64,000 nucleotides of DNA from an uncultured bacterium (lineage in GTDB: Bacteria > Actinomycetota > Coriobacteriia > Coriobacteriales > Eggerthellaceae). The notes beneath the pieces are model-generated. The model was not told the DNA's origin. It ran no database searches and worked only from the letters and a program-made list of their open reading frames with translations. Below, piece by piece: positions 52,109 through 60,881 of the stretch; position 1 is the first letter of the stretch, and the number at the start of each line of letters is the position of its first letter. The position numbers were made by a program, and so were the translations under genes. The stretch is taken from assembly GCA_905215325.1 (NCBI GenBank), contig CAJMPP010000001.1:62001-126000 (forward strand). The letters are read 5' to 3'.

Positions 52109-52531
52109 TTTGCTCCCGCGGAGGCAGCAGCCGGGCAATCCGCTCCTGCGGAGGCAGCGGTCAGAGTTCGCTCCGAGGCGATCCGCTCCCGCGGTTTCAG
52201 CAGCCGGTCGATTTAATCCTGCAGGAGTAGCAGCTGAGTTTCGCTCCGAGGCGATTTACTCCTGCCTCCAGCGGAAGCAACAGCCGAGCGACCTGCTCCT
52301 GCGGTTTCAGCAGCCGGGCAATCCGCCCCCGCGAGAGCAGCAGCCGGGTTTCACTCCGGGGCGATCTGCTCCTGCAGGAGCAGCAGCTGGGCGATTTACT
52401 CCCACGGAAGCAGCAGTCGAGCGACCTGCTCCTGCGGTTTCAGCAGCCGGCCGACTTGTTCCCACGGAGGCAGCAGCCGGGTTTCGCTCCGGGGCGATTT
52501 ACTCCTGCGGGAGCAGCAGCTGGGCGATCTG
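52109..52531 (-). repeat. Tandem array of 30- and 42-bp units from the asd 3' end
   Basis: About 12 units, each with CTCC-(G/C)C(G/A)GG-GCAGCAGC-CGGGCGA or close forms. The short form is 30 bases; the long one has an extra GTTTCGCTCCGGGGCGA-type piece. The first unit (52502-52531) is the last ten codons of asd, QIAQLLLPQE; others translate in the asd frame as QVGRLLKPQE and QVARLLLPWE. Confidence 0.92.
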
Positions 52532-53554
52532 CACGGCGTTGAGCGCGGCACCCTTGCGGATCTGGTCGGCGACCACCCACATGGCCAGGCCGTGCTTGAC
52601 CGTGGGGTCGCGACGGATGCGGCCGACGTAGGTGTCGTTCGTGCCGGCCAGCAGGCCCGGCATGGGATACACGTCGTTGGCGGGGTCGTCCATGACGGTG
52701 ACGCCCGGCGCGGCGGCAAGCGCCTCGCGAGCGGCCTCGGGCGGCACATCGCCAACGAACTCGACGTTGATGGACTCGCCATGGCAGCGCAGCACAGGCA
52801 CGCGCACGCAGGTGGCGGCCACCTGCACGCCCTCGTCGCCCATGATCTTCTTCGTTTCCGCGACCATCTTCCACTCTTCCTTCGTGGAATCGTCGTCCAG
52901 GAACACGTCGATGTGCGGGATGGTGTTGAACGCGATACGGTGCTTGAACGCCTTGATGGTCAGCTCGTCCTCGGGCTTGCCGTCCAAAAACTCGCGCGTC
53001 TGGTCGTACAGCTCGGCCATGGCCGGGGCGCCGGCGCCGGATGCGGCCTGGTACGTGGAGACGACCACACGGGTGATGCGCGCCAGGTCGTAAAGCGGCT
53101 TGAGGGCGACCACCATTTGGATGGTGGAGCAGTTCGGGTTGGCGATGACGCCGTTATGCCAGCTCACGTCGCCGGGGTTCACCTCGGGCACCACCAGCGG
53201 CACATCCTCGTCCATGCGGAACGCGCTGGAGTTGTCGATCATGACGGCGCCATGGGAGACCACGGCCTCGCGCATGGCCTTCGAAACGGAACCGCCGGCG
53301 GAGAACAGCGCGATGTCGACGCCCTCGAACGACTCGGGAGTCATCTCCTGCACGGTCAGCTCGCCTGCAGGAACCTGGCCGCAGCCCTTGAACGGCAGCT
53401 TCTTACCGGCGGAACGCGCGGAAGCCAGCGCGATGACCTTCGACGCGGGGAAATCCAGGTCGTGCAGCACATTCAAGAACTCGTTGCCGACGGCGCCCGT
53501 AGCGCCGCAAACCGCAACCACCGGGTTAGCCGGCATGACCTTCGTCCAAGCCAT
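52499..53554 (-). CDS. asd: Aspartate-semialdehyde dehydrogenase
   Basis: Asd reduces aspartyl phosphate to aspartate semialdehyde for lysine, threonine and methionine. The 351-residue protein has VAVCGATGAVGNEFL (NADP site), NPNCSTIQMV with the catalytic Cys142, and the substrate site near ELTIKAFKHRIAFNTIPHID. AGGAG lies 6 bases before the ATG at 53552-53554. It lies 246 bases downstream of lysC on the same strand. Its last ten codons are also the first unit of a tandem array beyond the stop. Confidence 0.96.
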   Translation of the reverse strand: MAWTKVMPANPVVAVCGATGAVGNEFLNVLHDLDFPASKVIALASARSAGKKLPFKGCGQVPAGELTVQEMTPESFEGVDIALFSAGGSVSKAMREAVVSHGAVMIDNSSAFRMDEDVPLVVPEVNPGDVSWHNGVIANPNCSTIQMVVALKPLYDLARITRVVVSTYQAASGAGAPAMAELYDQTREFLDGKPEDELTIKAFKHRIAFNTIPHIDVFLDDDSTKEEWKMVAETKKIMGDEGVQVAATCVRVPVLRCHGESINVEFVGDVPPEAAREALAAAPGVTVMDDPANDVYPMPGLLAGTNDTYVGRIRRDPTVKHGLAMWVVADQIRKGAALNAVQIAQLLLPQE

Positions 53555-53768
53555 ATGCAACTCCTATCATTCAACCTGCACTTCGCAGGATGGGGAATCA
53601 AAAACGGAAACGCGACCCAGGAGCTAAAAAGTCGCAGGTCGCACCAAAGTCAGCGAGGGCGCGCGTGGCGCGTCGTATTCGGCTGAAACAAGCGGGCATT
53701 GGCCTTAGGGCCATGTCCGTGAAGTTGAAGTCGAAGACGGCGTACCACGCGCGGCCGCAGCGTCGAGC

Positions 53769-53795
53769 GGTTCCGTTTGCCGTAGGCAAACGGAA
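53769..53795 (-). repeat. Hairpin after lysC
   Basis: GGTTCCGTTTGCC pairs with GGCAAACGGAACT (12 bp) six bases after the lysC stop. No T-run, so it may limit rather than end transcription into asd. Confidence 0.5.
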
Positions 53796-53800
53796 CTACC

Positions 53801-55081
53801 TTACCTGCCCTTGTTCATCTTCGCGGCGATCTCCTCCGCGGACAGCTGCGTCTCCTCGAACACGCTGTCGGAATCCAGGCCGAAGGCCGTGTGCAGGCAG
53901 CGCACCGCGGCAGCGGTCTGGGCGCCGTCGACCACCACGGACAGGCGGATGGGCGATGTGGAGATGGCCAGGATGTTGATGTTGTTCTCGCCGAGGGTCT
54001 GGAACGCCTTGGCGGCGATGCCGGGGCTGGACTTCATGCCCGTGCCCACGATGCTGACCTTGGCGATGTCCTCATCGACCACGTATTCACGCGCGTTGAC
54101 GTCGGGAAGGATGCGCTCCACCGTCTCGCAGGCGCGCTTCTCATCGGCGCCCGGGCAGGTGAAGCTGATGTCGGTGATGCCGTCCTCGGACACGTTCTGG
54201 ATGATCATGTCCACGCTCACCTGGTTGCCCGCCAAGGCGCTGAACAGCTTGGCGGCGACGCCGGACATGTCGGGCACGCCGCGGATGGTGACCTTCACTT
54301 CCGACGTGTCGTGTGCGATGCCGGTGATGACGGCTTCCTCCATCATGTCGGTTTCCTCCTTGACATAGGTGCCCTCGGCGTCGGAGAACGCCGAGCGGGA
54401 ATGGATGACCACGTTGTACTTGCGGGCGAACTCGACGGCGCGCATCTGCAGGACGCCGGCGCCGGAACCGGAAAGCTCCAGCATGTCGTCGTAGTTGATG
54501 ACGTCGAGCTTCTTCGCGCGCGGGCAGATGCGCGGGTCGGCGGTGTAGACGCCGTCCACGTCGGAGTAGATCTCGCACACGTCGGCGTTCAGGCCGTGCG
54601 CCACGGCCACGGCCGTGGTGTCGGAGCCGCCGCGGCCGAGCGTGGTGATGTCGCCGTCGGCGTCGACGCCCTGGAAGCCGGCGACGACGGCGATGGCGCC
54701 GCGCTCGAGCGCATCGCGCACGCGCTCGCTGTGCACCATGACGATCTTCGCCTTGTTGTGGAACTTGTCGGTCTCAATGCCAGCCTGGCGGCCGGTGAAG
54801 CTCATGGCCTTGTAGCCGCGCGCCTCGATGGCCATGGCCAGAAGCGACATGGACACCTGCTCGCCGGTGGAGAGCAGACGGTCCATCTCGCGCAGCGGCG
54901 GGTTGTCGTTGAGCGCGGCGGCCAGGCCCACCAGCTCGTCGGTGGTCTTGCCCATGGCGGACACCACGGCGACCACGTCATGGCCGGCCTGCTTCTTCGC
55001 GATCAGCTTCTTCGCAACCATTTGGATGCGTTCGGGGCTTGCAACGGACGTGCCCCCGAATTTGCATACGATTAGCGACAT
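53801..55081 (-). CDS. lysC: Aspartokinase
   Basis: LysC phosphorylates aspartate. The 426-residue protein begins MSLIVCKFGGTSVASPERIQ (kinase motif KFGGTS), has GGSDTTAVAVAHGLNAD, and ends in two ACT domains (about 270-420; VSIVGTGMKSSPGIAAKAF) that bind a feedback amino acid, most likely lysine with threonine. AAAGGAAACGC precedes the ATG. Because no internal dapF or thrA fusion is present it is the monofunctional form. Confidence 0.96.
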   Translation of the reverse strand: MSLIVCKFGGTSVASPERIQMVAKKLIAKKQAGHDVVAVVSAMGKTTDELVGLAAALNDNPPLREMDRLLSTGEQVSMSLLAMAIEARGYKAMSFTGRQAGIETDKFHNKAKIVMVHSERVRDALERGAIAVVAGFQGVDADGDITTLGRGGSDTTAVAVAHGLNADVCEIYSDVDGVYTADPRICPRAKKLDVINYDDMLELSGSGAGVLQMRAVEFARKYNVVIHSRSAFSDAEGTYVKEETDMMEEAVITGIAHDTSEVKVTIRGVPDMSGVAAKLFSALAGNQVSVDMIIQNVSEDGITDISFTCPGADEKRACETVERILPDVNAREYVVDEDIAKVSIVGTGMKSSPGIAAKAFQTLGENNINILAISTSPIRLSVVVDGAQTAAAVRCLHTAFGLDSDSVFEETQLSAEEIAAKMNKGR

Positions 55082-55378
55082 GCGTTTCCTTTTTCGGACG
55101 GGGTTTCGATTGGTTGCCACTATAGCAAACAACCTCGTAACCACCGCGTCAGACGATGGTTGCGAGGTTGTTTTTTCACAGCGAACGTATGGACGAGCTG
55201 GCGATATCGGGCCGAACGGCTACGCGCTATCGGTTTGCGGGATAGCCGAGGGCGAGAAGGCCGCCTAGGCGCGATCGGCCAGCAGGCGCCGTCCGAGACG
55301 CAAGGAGGCCGCGCAATCTTCGCCGCCCCCCTTCGCCAAACGCAGCCCAAGCCCTGCGACCCGGGCAATGCGCAGCCG
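55082..55378. other. Leader region of lysC
   Basis: TATAGT (minus strand, 55119-55124) is a possible lysC -10, next to the large stem-loop. No lysine riboswitch pattern is visible. Confidence 0.4.
55128..55177 (+). terminator. Strong plus-strand stem-loop upstream of lysC
   Basis: Two 16-base arms (55128-55143, 55157-55172) pair with one mismatch (AACAACCTCG...), followed by TTTTTT on the plus strand. No plus-strand gene precedes it, so it may end an antisense transcript or be an operator-like dyad for lysC. Confidence 0.6.
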
Positions 55379-56710
55379 CTACGAGAACGCGACGAACGTG
55401 AACAGGAATGCCGCGGACACGATCCACATGAGCGGCTTGACGTCGCGCCAATGGCCCTGCGTCACCTTCACCGCCACGTAGGTGATGAAGCCGAAGCCGA
55501 TGCCGTTGGTGATGGAATAGGTGAACGGGATGCCCATGATGGTGACGAACGCGGGGATGGCCGCCTCGAGGCTTCCCCAATCGATCTTGCCGATGTCGCT
55601 CATCATAAGGTAGCCGACAACCACCAGCGCGCCGCAGGTGGCCGAGCTGGACACCATGCCGATGATGGGAGCCAGGAACGCGCAGACGAAGAACGCCAGG
55701 GCCACCACGATGTTGGACAGGCCCGTGCGCGCGCCGGCCGCCGCGCCCGAGGTGGACTCGGCGAACGAGGTGATGGAGCTTGCGCCTGCGAAGCCGCCGA
55801 CGATGGCGCCCACGGAGTCGACCATGAGGATCTCGCGCGTGTTCTCCACGTTGCCGTCCTCGTCGACGAAGCCGCCCTGCTGGCCCACCGCCATCATGGT
55901 GCCCATGGTGTCGAAGAAGTCGCTCATGAGCAGGCTGAACACGAACATGAGCAGCACGGGCTGCACGAACACCTGCACGATGGCCAGGCCGCTGCCGTCG
56001 GGCAGCTGCTGGAACGGGGCGCACAGCGCGCTGAAGTCGGGAACGAAGTCGAACTCGGCAGGCAGCGCCGTGACGCCGAGCGGGATGCCCACGATGGTGG
56101 CCACCACGATGGAGATGAGCAGGCCGCCTTTCGTGCCGCGCACCGTCAATATGATGGCAAGGGCGATGGACACCACGGACACTATGGCCGTAGGCTCGGT
56201 CAGGCTGCCCATGGTGACGAGCGTGGAGGAGTCGGACGCCAGGATGCCGCCGCCCTTCAGGCCGATGAACGCCACGAACAGGCCGATGCCGATGCCGATG
56301 GCCTGGCGCAACGCCACGGGGATGGCGTCCATGACGGCCTCACGCAATCCCAGCATGACCAGCACCAGGATGATGACGCCCTCCAAGAACACCACGCCCA
56401 TGGCGATGCGCCAGTCGAGCCCCATCGACCCGCACAGCGTGAAGGCCACGATGGCGTTGATGCCCATGCCCGACGCCAGCGCGATGGGGCGGTTGGCGAT
56501 CAGGCCCATGGCCGCCGTCATGACGGCGGCGCCGAAGCACGTCGCCGTGAGCGCAGCGTTGAACGGGATGCCCGCCGCCTCCATCATGGCGGGGTTGACC
56601 GCCACGATATACGCCATGGTCAGGAAGGTGGTCAGTCCCGCCATCACCTCCGTGCCCAACGAGCTGCCGCGCTCGCCTACCTTGAAGAAACGCTCGATAG
56701 CCGCTTCCAT
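55379..56710 (-). CDS. NCS2-family purine permease (AzgA-like)
   Basis: A 443-residue membrane carrier with about 12-14 helices. MAYIVAVNPAMMEAAGIPFN, ANRPIALASGMGINAIVAFT and FFDTMGTMMAVGQQGGFVDE match the AzgA/PbuG guanine-hypoxanthine group rather than UraA or XanP. AAAGGCGGA precedes the ATG at 56708-56710. Its likely job is uptake of adenine, guanine or hypoxanthine by proton symport. Confidence 0.92.
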   Translation of the reverse strand: MEAAIERFFKVGERGSSLGTEVMAGLTTFLTMAYIVAVNPAMMEAAGIPFNAALTATCFGAAVMTAAMGLIANRPIALASGMGINAIVAFTLCGSMGLDWRIAMGVVFLEGVIILVLVMLGLREAVMDAIPVALRQAIGIGIGLFVAFIGLKGGGILASDSSTLVTMGSLTEPTAIVSVVSIALAIILTVRGTKGGLLISIVVATIVGIPLGVTALPAEFDFVPDFSALCAPFQQLPDGSGLAIVQVFVQPVLLMFVFSLLMSDFFDTMGTMMAVGQQGGFVDEDGNVENTREILMVDSVGAIVGGFAGASSITSFAESTSGAAAGARTGLSNIVVALAFFVCAFLAPIIGMVSSSATCGALVVVGYLMMSDIGKIDWGSLEAAIPAFVTIMGIPFTYSITNGIGFGFITYVAVKVTQGHWRDVKPLMWIVSAAFLFTFVAFS

Positions 56711-57026
56711 TCCGCCTTTCCCCTTCCCGGATGCGCGCGCCGCGCGGCGCACCCCTCTCCTTTCCCTCCGCGCCCCCACAGCGCGGCGGCCGCCCGCGCA
56801 AGCGCACGAGCGGCCGAAAACAAATCATCATATGCGGAAAAACCGCAACCGTCAGATTAACACACGCGGGGACGAGAAGCACGGCACAGGCGGTGGGATG
56901 ACCGAGCGAGAAAGCGAGCTGCGAGAAGGAGACGGGCGGTGCAACGCAGGAGGCGAAGCTGCGCGGCGGGCGGCGGATGCGGGTGACGAAGCGCCCAAGC
57001 GGAGGGGCGAGCTGCGAGGGGGTCGG
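56711..57026. other. Intergenic region upstream of the purine permease
   Basis: It contains the permease promoter (56827-56855) and a GC-rich stretch (56715-56820). No purine riboswitch or gene is seen. Confidence 0.5.
56827..56855 (-). promoter_or_regulatory. Promoter of the purine permease
   Basis: CTGACG, a 17-base spacer and TATGAT on the minus strand. Confidence 0.7.
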
Positions 57027-58265
57027 CTAGCGGGCGCCCTCCTCGGGCATCTTCCAGAGCAGGACGAAGCCGACGATGAACAGCACCGCCACGCTAAGGA
57101 CGCCGTAGCTGCTCGAGCCCGTGAGCTGGGTGAACACGCTTACCAGCAGCGTGCCCATGATGGTGGCGTACTTGCCGAAGATGTCGAAGAAGCCGTAGTA
57201 CTCGTTGGCGTTCTCCTTTGGGATGAGCTTGCCGAACTCGCTGCGCGACAGCGCCTGGATGCCGCCTTGGAACAGGCCCACGCACACGGCCAGCACCCAG
57301 AACTCGGCGGCGGAGCGCAGGAGGAACGCAGCGAACAGCGTGATGCAGAAGTATGCGAACACCGCGATCAGCAGCATGCGCTTGGTGCCGAAACGCCCGG
57401 CCAGGCGTCCGTAGGCGATGGCGGACGGGAATGCCACGAACTGCGTCACCAGCAACGCCAGCACCAGCTGCGTGGAGTCGATGCCCAGGTCAGTGCCGTA
57501 GCTGGTGGACATGGTGATGATGGTGTGCACGCCGTCGATGTAGAAGAAGAACGCCAGCATGTACATGAGCAGGCGCTTGTCGCGAACGATCTTCTTGCAC
57601 GTGCCCACCAGGCCCTTGAGCGTGTGGCGGAACAAGTGAGCCTCGCGAGCCTTGAAATGCGTCTGGTGCACGTCGCGCAGCACCGGCACGGAAAACACCA
57701 GCCACCACACCGCGGTGATGACGAACGAGATGCGGATGCCGTCAAGCTGCCCGATGCCGAAGCTGCTGCCGAACAGCACGATGACCAGGCATACGATGAA
57801 CGGGATGCACGAGCCGATGTAGCCCCACGCATAGCCCTGCGACGACACCTCGTCATAGCGCTCCTGCTCGGTGGCGTCGACCAGGAACGCATCGTAGAAC
57901 ACCAGCGATGCGTTGAGCATGACCGATGAGAACACATATATGACCAGGAACACCATGGCGTTGCCGGGCACGCCCATGACCGCGAGCGACACCGCGCCCG
58001 TGCCGATGGTTCCCGCAAGGAACTTCTTCTTGTTGCCCTTCAGGTCGGCCAGGCTACCCAGGAACGGCATGAGCAGGGCAAGCGCCAGCGAGGCTACTGT
58101 AGTCGCATAACCCCAGGCCACCACGGCGGACGACCCAGGTTCGGCGATGGCCGAGAAATAGATGGGTATGAGCGTTGCCGCCAGCATGACGTATGCGGAG
58201 TTTCCCACGTCGTACAAAACCCAGCTGCGCTCGCGTTTCGACAGGCTGCGAAGGCCCAATCCCAT
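57027..58265 (-). CDS. MFS transporter, Atg22/UMF1-like
   Basis: A 412-residue membrane protein with about 12 helices. KRERSWVLYDVGNSAYVMLA, GSLADLKGNKKKF and SRSEFGKLIPKENANEYYGF are typical of the Atg22/UMF1 branch of the major facilitator superfamily. In yeast this exports amino acids from the vacuole; in bacteria the substrate is unknown. AAGGAG lies 5 bases before the ATG. Confidence 0.9.
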   Translation of the reverse strand: MGLGLRSLSKRERSWVLYDVGNSAYVMLAATLIPIYFSAIAEPGSSAVVAWGYATTVASLALALLMPFLGSLADLKGNKKKFLAGTIGTGAVSLAVMGVPGNAMVFLVIYVFSSVMLNASLVFYDAFLVDATEQERYDEVSSQGYAWGYIGSCIPFIVCLVIVLFGSSFGIGQLDGIRISFVITAVWWLVFSVPVLRDVHQTHFKAREAHLFRHTLKGLVGTCKKIVRDKRLLMYMLAFFFYIDGVHTIITMSTSYGTDLGIDSTQLVLALLVTQFVAFPSAIAYGRLAGRFGTKRMLLIAVFAYFCITLFAAFLLRSAAEFWVLAVCVGLFQGGIQALSRSEFGKLIPKENANEYYGFFDIFGKYATIMGTLLVSVFTQLTGSSSYGVLSVAVLFIVGFVLLWKMPEEGAR

Positions 58266-58403
58266 GGCTGCTCCTTGCTATCGGCAAGGCCCGCGCCGCC
58301 CGCGGGAACCCGCCGACGCGCAGGCCCGTGCGGTTCCGAACACCGAATCGTGCATGTACGTTGAACGCCGCCGAGCGGCGCGCAAACCATTGTATATGAT
58401 GGC

Positions 58404-58409
58404 TATAAT
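58404..58409 (+). promoter_or_regulatory. -10 of the zinc phospholipase-like gene
   Basis: TATAAT about 48 bases before the ATG; no clear -35. Confidence 0.45.
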
Positions 58410-58456
58410 CGTCCACGTAAAATGAATGTCAGCCACACGAGAAACGGGGATACGGA

Positions 58457-59413
58457 ATGCCGGCAATCATCACCCATGATTTCTTCGGACGCGACGTGTA
58501 CGACGCGCTGTTCCAGACCATCGGCGGATCGCGCGACGAAGCCGACGCGTTCCTGCTGGGAAACCAAGGCCCCGACCCGCTGTTCTACGCGGTGGCCGAC
58601 TTCCGCGCCACGGCGTACCACAAGCTGGGCAACACCATGCACAGCCGAAAGCCCGCCGAGCTGCTGGCGGCGCTGAAGGATTCCCTCGGCGTCCTGGACC
58701 CCGAGGAGAAGCCGCTCGGACGCGCCTACGCGCTGGGGTTCCTCTGTCACTACGCGCTCGATTCCGCCGTGCACCCGCTGGTGTACTGCCATGAGCACGC
58801 GCTATGCGACGCAGGCGAGCCGGGCTTGACGCGCGATGACGGCGGCGAGGTGCACGGCGTCATCGAAAGCGAGCTCGACGAGATGGTGCTGTTCGCCAAG
58901 CGCGGCGACACCGTGGCCGCGTTCAACCCCTCGCGCGAGATCCTGCACGCAAGCGAGCCGGTGCTCGGCGCCGTGTCGAAGATGTACGCCTACCTGGCCC
59001 TGAACGTGTACGGAGAAGTGATCCCGCACAACCTGTTCCGCCTGTCGGTGCACGGATTCCGCCTGGTGCAGCGCCTGTTCTGGTCGCCCACCGGTATCAA
59101 GCGCGACCTCATCGGCCGCATCGAGCGCCTGGCGCGCCCGCACTCGTTCTACCAGTCCATGAGCCATCGCCCGGTGGCCGCCGCCGAAAGCGTGTTCGAC
59201 AACCACGAGCACGACGCCTGGACAAACCCCTTCACCGGCGATGTGCGCACCACCGGCTTCTGGGACCTCTACGATCAGGCGCAGTACAAGGCGAAGAGCC
59301 TGATCGCCGCATTCGACCAGCCGGGCTTCACCGTCGAACGCCTGCGCGAGCTGACCGGCGAGCTGGACTTCTCCGGCCGCCCCACGCAAGCCCAGGTGCT
59401 GGCGGTGGAATAG
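58457..59413 (+). CDS. Zinc-dependent phospholipase C-like protein
   Basis: A 318-residue cytoplasmic protein of the zinc-dependent phospholipase C family (Zn_dep_PLPC), common in Clostridia and Coriobacteriia. Metal ligands lie in ITHDFFGRDV, GNQGPDPLFY, FLCHYALDSAVHPLVY and HGVIESELDEMVL. No signal peptide is present, unlike secreted PLC toxins, so it is probably not a toxin. GGGGATACGG precedes the ATG. Function is unknown. Confidence 0.85.
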   Translation: MPAIITHDFFGRDVYDALFQTIGGSRDEADAFLLGNQGPDPLFYAVADFRATAYHKLGNTMHSRKPAELLAALKDSLGVLDPEEKPLGRAYALGFLCHYALDSAVHPLVYCHEHALCDAGEPGLTRDDGGEVHGVIESELDEMVLFAKRGDTVAAFNPSREILHASEPVLGAVSKMYAYLALNVYGEVIPHNLFRLSVHGFRLVQRLFWSPTGIKRDLIGRIERLARPHSFYQSMSHRPVAAAESVFDNHEHDAWTNPFTGDVRTTGFWDLYDQAQYKAKSLIAAFDQPGFTVERLRELTGELDFSGRPTQAQVLAVE

Positions 59414-59498
59414 CGAACCCGGCGCAACCTGACGTCGATCAACCTGCGTGCAACCCGCGTGTCCCGCACGCGCTTGCGCGGGCAACCCGAACATCAGC

Positions 59499-59520
59499 CC
59501 GCCCGCAGCGATGCGGGCGG
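59499..59520 (+). terminator. Hairpin between the phospholipase-like and TRIC genes
   Basis: CCGCCCGCA and TGCGGGCGG pair around GCGA. Weak T content after it. Confidence 0.4.
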
Positions 59521-59562
59521 CAACCTCATCCCATATAACGACTCCCATATGAAAGGGTATTC

Positions 59563-60504
59563 ATGCTGGAAGTAGCCCTGGCTATCCCCTATTGGCTCGA
59601 GCTCGCCGCAACCATTTCGGGCGCCATCTTCGGAGCGCTCAGCGCGGTACGGGCGAAATACGACATCTTCGGCGTGTGCTGCATCGCTATCGTGGTCGGC
59701 CTTGCCGGCGGCATCACGCGCGACATCCTGCTGCAGGATTACGGCATCTACGCCTTCCAGAAACCGAACCTGATCCTTGCCTGCATCGTGGCCGGCATCG
59801 CGGTGTTCTACTTCGGCAAGCTCATAACGTACTTCGACCCGTTCATGGACTTCCTGGACAACCTGTCGGTGGCGCTGTGGGCCATCATCGGCACGGGCAA
59901 GGCGCTCTCCGCCGGTCTTGACCTGGTGCCCGCCGTTATCCTGGGAACCATCACCGCCAACGGCGGCGGCATCGTGCGAGACATCTGCATGAACCGGGAG
60001 CCCGAGGCGTTCCAAGCGGGCACGGTGTACGTGAGCGCTGCGTTCATCGGCGCGCTCGCCTTCGCCGTGATGAAGCAGAACCACCTGCTCGACCAGTACG
60101 CGGCCATCACATGCGTCGTGCTGGTCATGGGCATCCGCTACGCCTCGCTGGCGTTCGGCTGGCGAACCCGCCCGGCGCGCGACTACTCCGACGTGGTCAC
60201 GCAGGCCGTCGCCCAGCCGGTCAAGCGCATGGCCAACCGCGTGCGCGCCCGTCGCCGCCCCACCGGCTTCCAAGCCCAGACCACCGGCCTGACCGGCCCC
60301 ATCCCCCCGGTTACCGCAAAGGGCGTCACCGGCAGCATGCCACCCATCACCTCTCCGAGCATCACCGGCAGCATGGCCCCTATCGCATTCGACGGCTCGT
60401 CGCCGGATAGCGCCTTGGGCAACGGCGTTACCAGCACCGACGGCGAGAACCGCTGCTATCCGGAAAGCGACGACCAGCCGCCGCGTCCCGAGAGCGAGAC
60501 GTAA
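59563..60504 (+). CDS. TRIC/UPF0126 cation-channel family membrane protein
   Basis: A 313-residue protein. Residues 1-205 are the UPF0126/YicG domain with seven helices; GGITRDILLQDYGIYAF and GGGIVRDICMNREPEAF are the two conserved GG(I/V)xRD signatures. By family knowledge these are potassium-conducting TRIC-like channels. From about 215 a basic segment and an unusual tail with repeated TG(P/S)(I/M)PP(V/I)T units follow. AAAGGG lies before the ATG. Confidence 0.88.
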   Translation: MLEVALAIPYWLELAATISGAIFGALSAVRAKYDIFGVCCIAIVVGLAGGITRDILLQDYGIYAFQKPNLILACIVAGIAVFYFGKLITYFDPFMDFLDNLSVALWAIIGTGKALSAGLDLVPAVILGTITANGGGIVRDICMNREPEAFQAGTVYVSAAFIGALAFAVMKQNHLLDQYAAITCVVLVMGIRYASLAFGWRTRPARDYSDVVTQAVAQPVKRMANRVRARRRPTGFQAQTTGLTGPIPPVTAKGVTGSMPPITSPSITGSMAPIAFDGSSPDSALGNGVTSTDGENRCYPESDDQPPRPESET

Positions 60505-60881
60505 GGGGCCCGCAGGCCCGAAGAGTGGCCGGCATGCTGCCCCGTCTGCCGGGACCTCCGCCGACGGAGGCGTGCGCGACGCGACCGCCAGCCGAGCATC
60601 CGGCCGCGTCGTCCCGCTGGGGCATACACCCCGCCCGCTGGCGGTGCCGCCCGCGAAAGCGCGCGGCACCGCCAGCACGACCGCCCCATCAAACAGCACC
60701 GCCAAATGGGGCATCCACCCCAGCTGTTGCGGAAACGGGGCTTCCAATATAACGGGATGTTGACGGTTCGCGTCTTTCGCAACGCCGCCGTGGATTCCCC
60801 GTTTCCAGCACGTTAACTTGCGTTACACTTTGGAATCGCACGTGCGAACGTGGTAGGTACTTGTTCTTAGAAGGAGACCCC
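60505..60881. other. Intergenic region upstream of the DUF47 gene
   Basis: It holds a strong hairpin (60637-60676, 14-bp stem), likely the end of the TRIC transcript, and two copies of TGGGGCATNCACCCC (60618, 60707). TACACT near 60827 is a possible -10. No gene is seen. Confidence 0.5.
60637..60676 (+). terminator. Long hairpin after the TRIC gene
   Basis: GCTGGCGGTGCCGC and GCGGCACCGCCAGC pair perfectly around 12 bases, without a T-run. Confidence 0.45.

Noticed and set aside
51416..52138. 240-codon minus-strand frame across the 165-bp repeats
   Set aside because: The period is a multiple of three, which keeps a frame open by itself; no ribosome site, no family likeness, and it runs across a terminator.
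51428..52531. CRISPR array
   Set aside because: The units are adjacent or vary in length without unique spacers, and no cas gene is present.
55082..55378. Lysine riboswitch before lysC
   Set aside because: The leader between the probable -10 and the start is too short, and the conserved core is absent.
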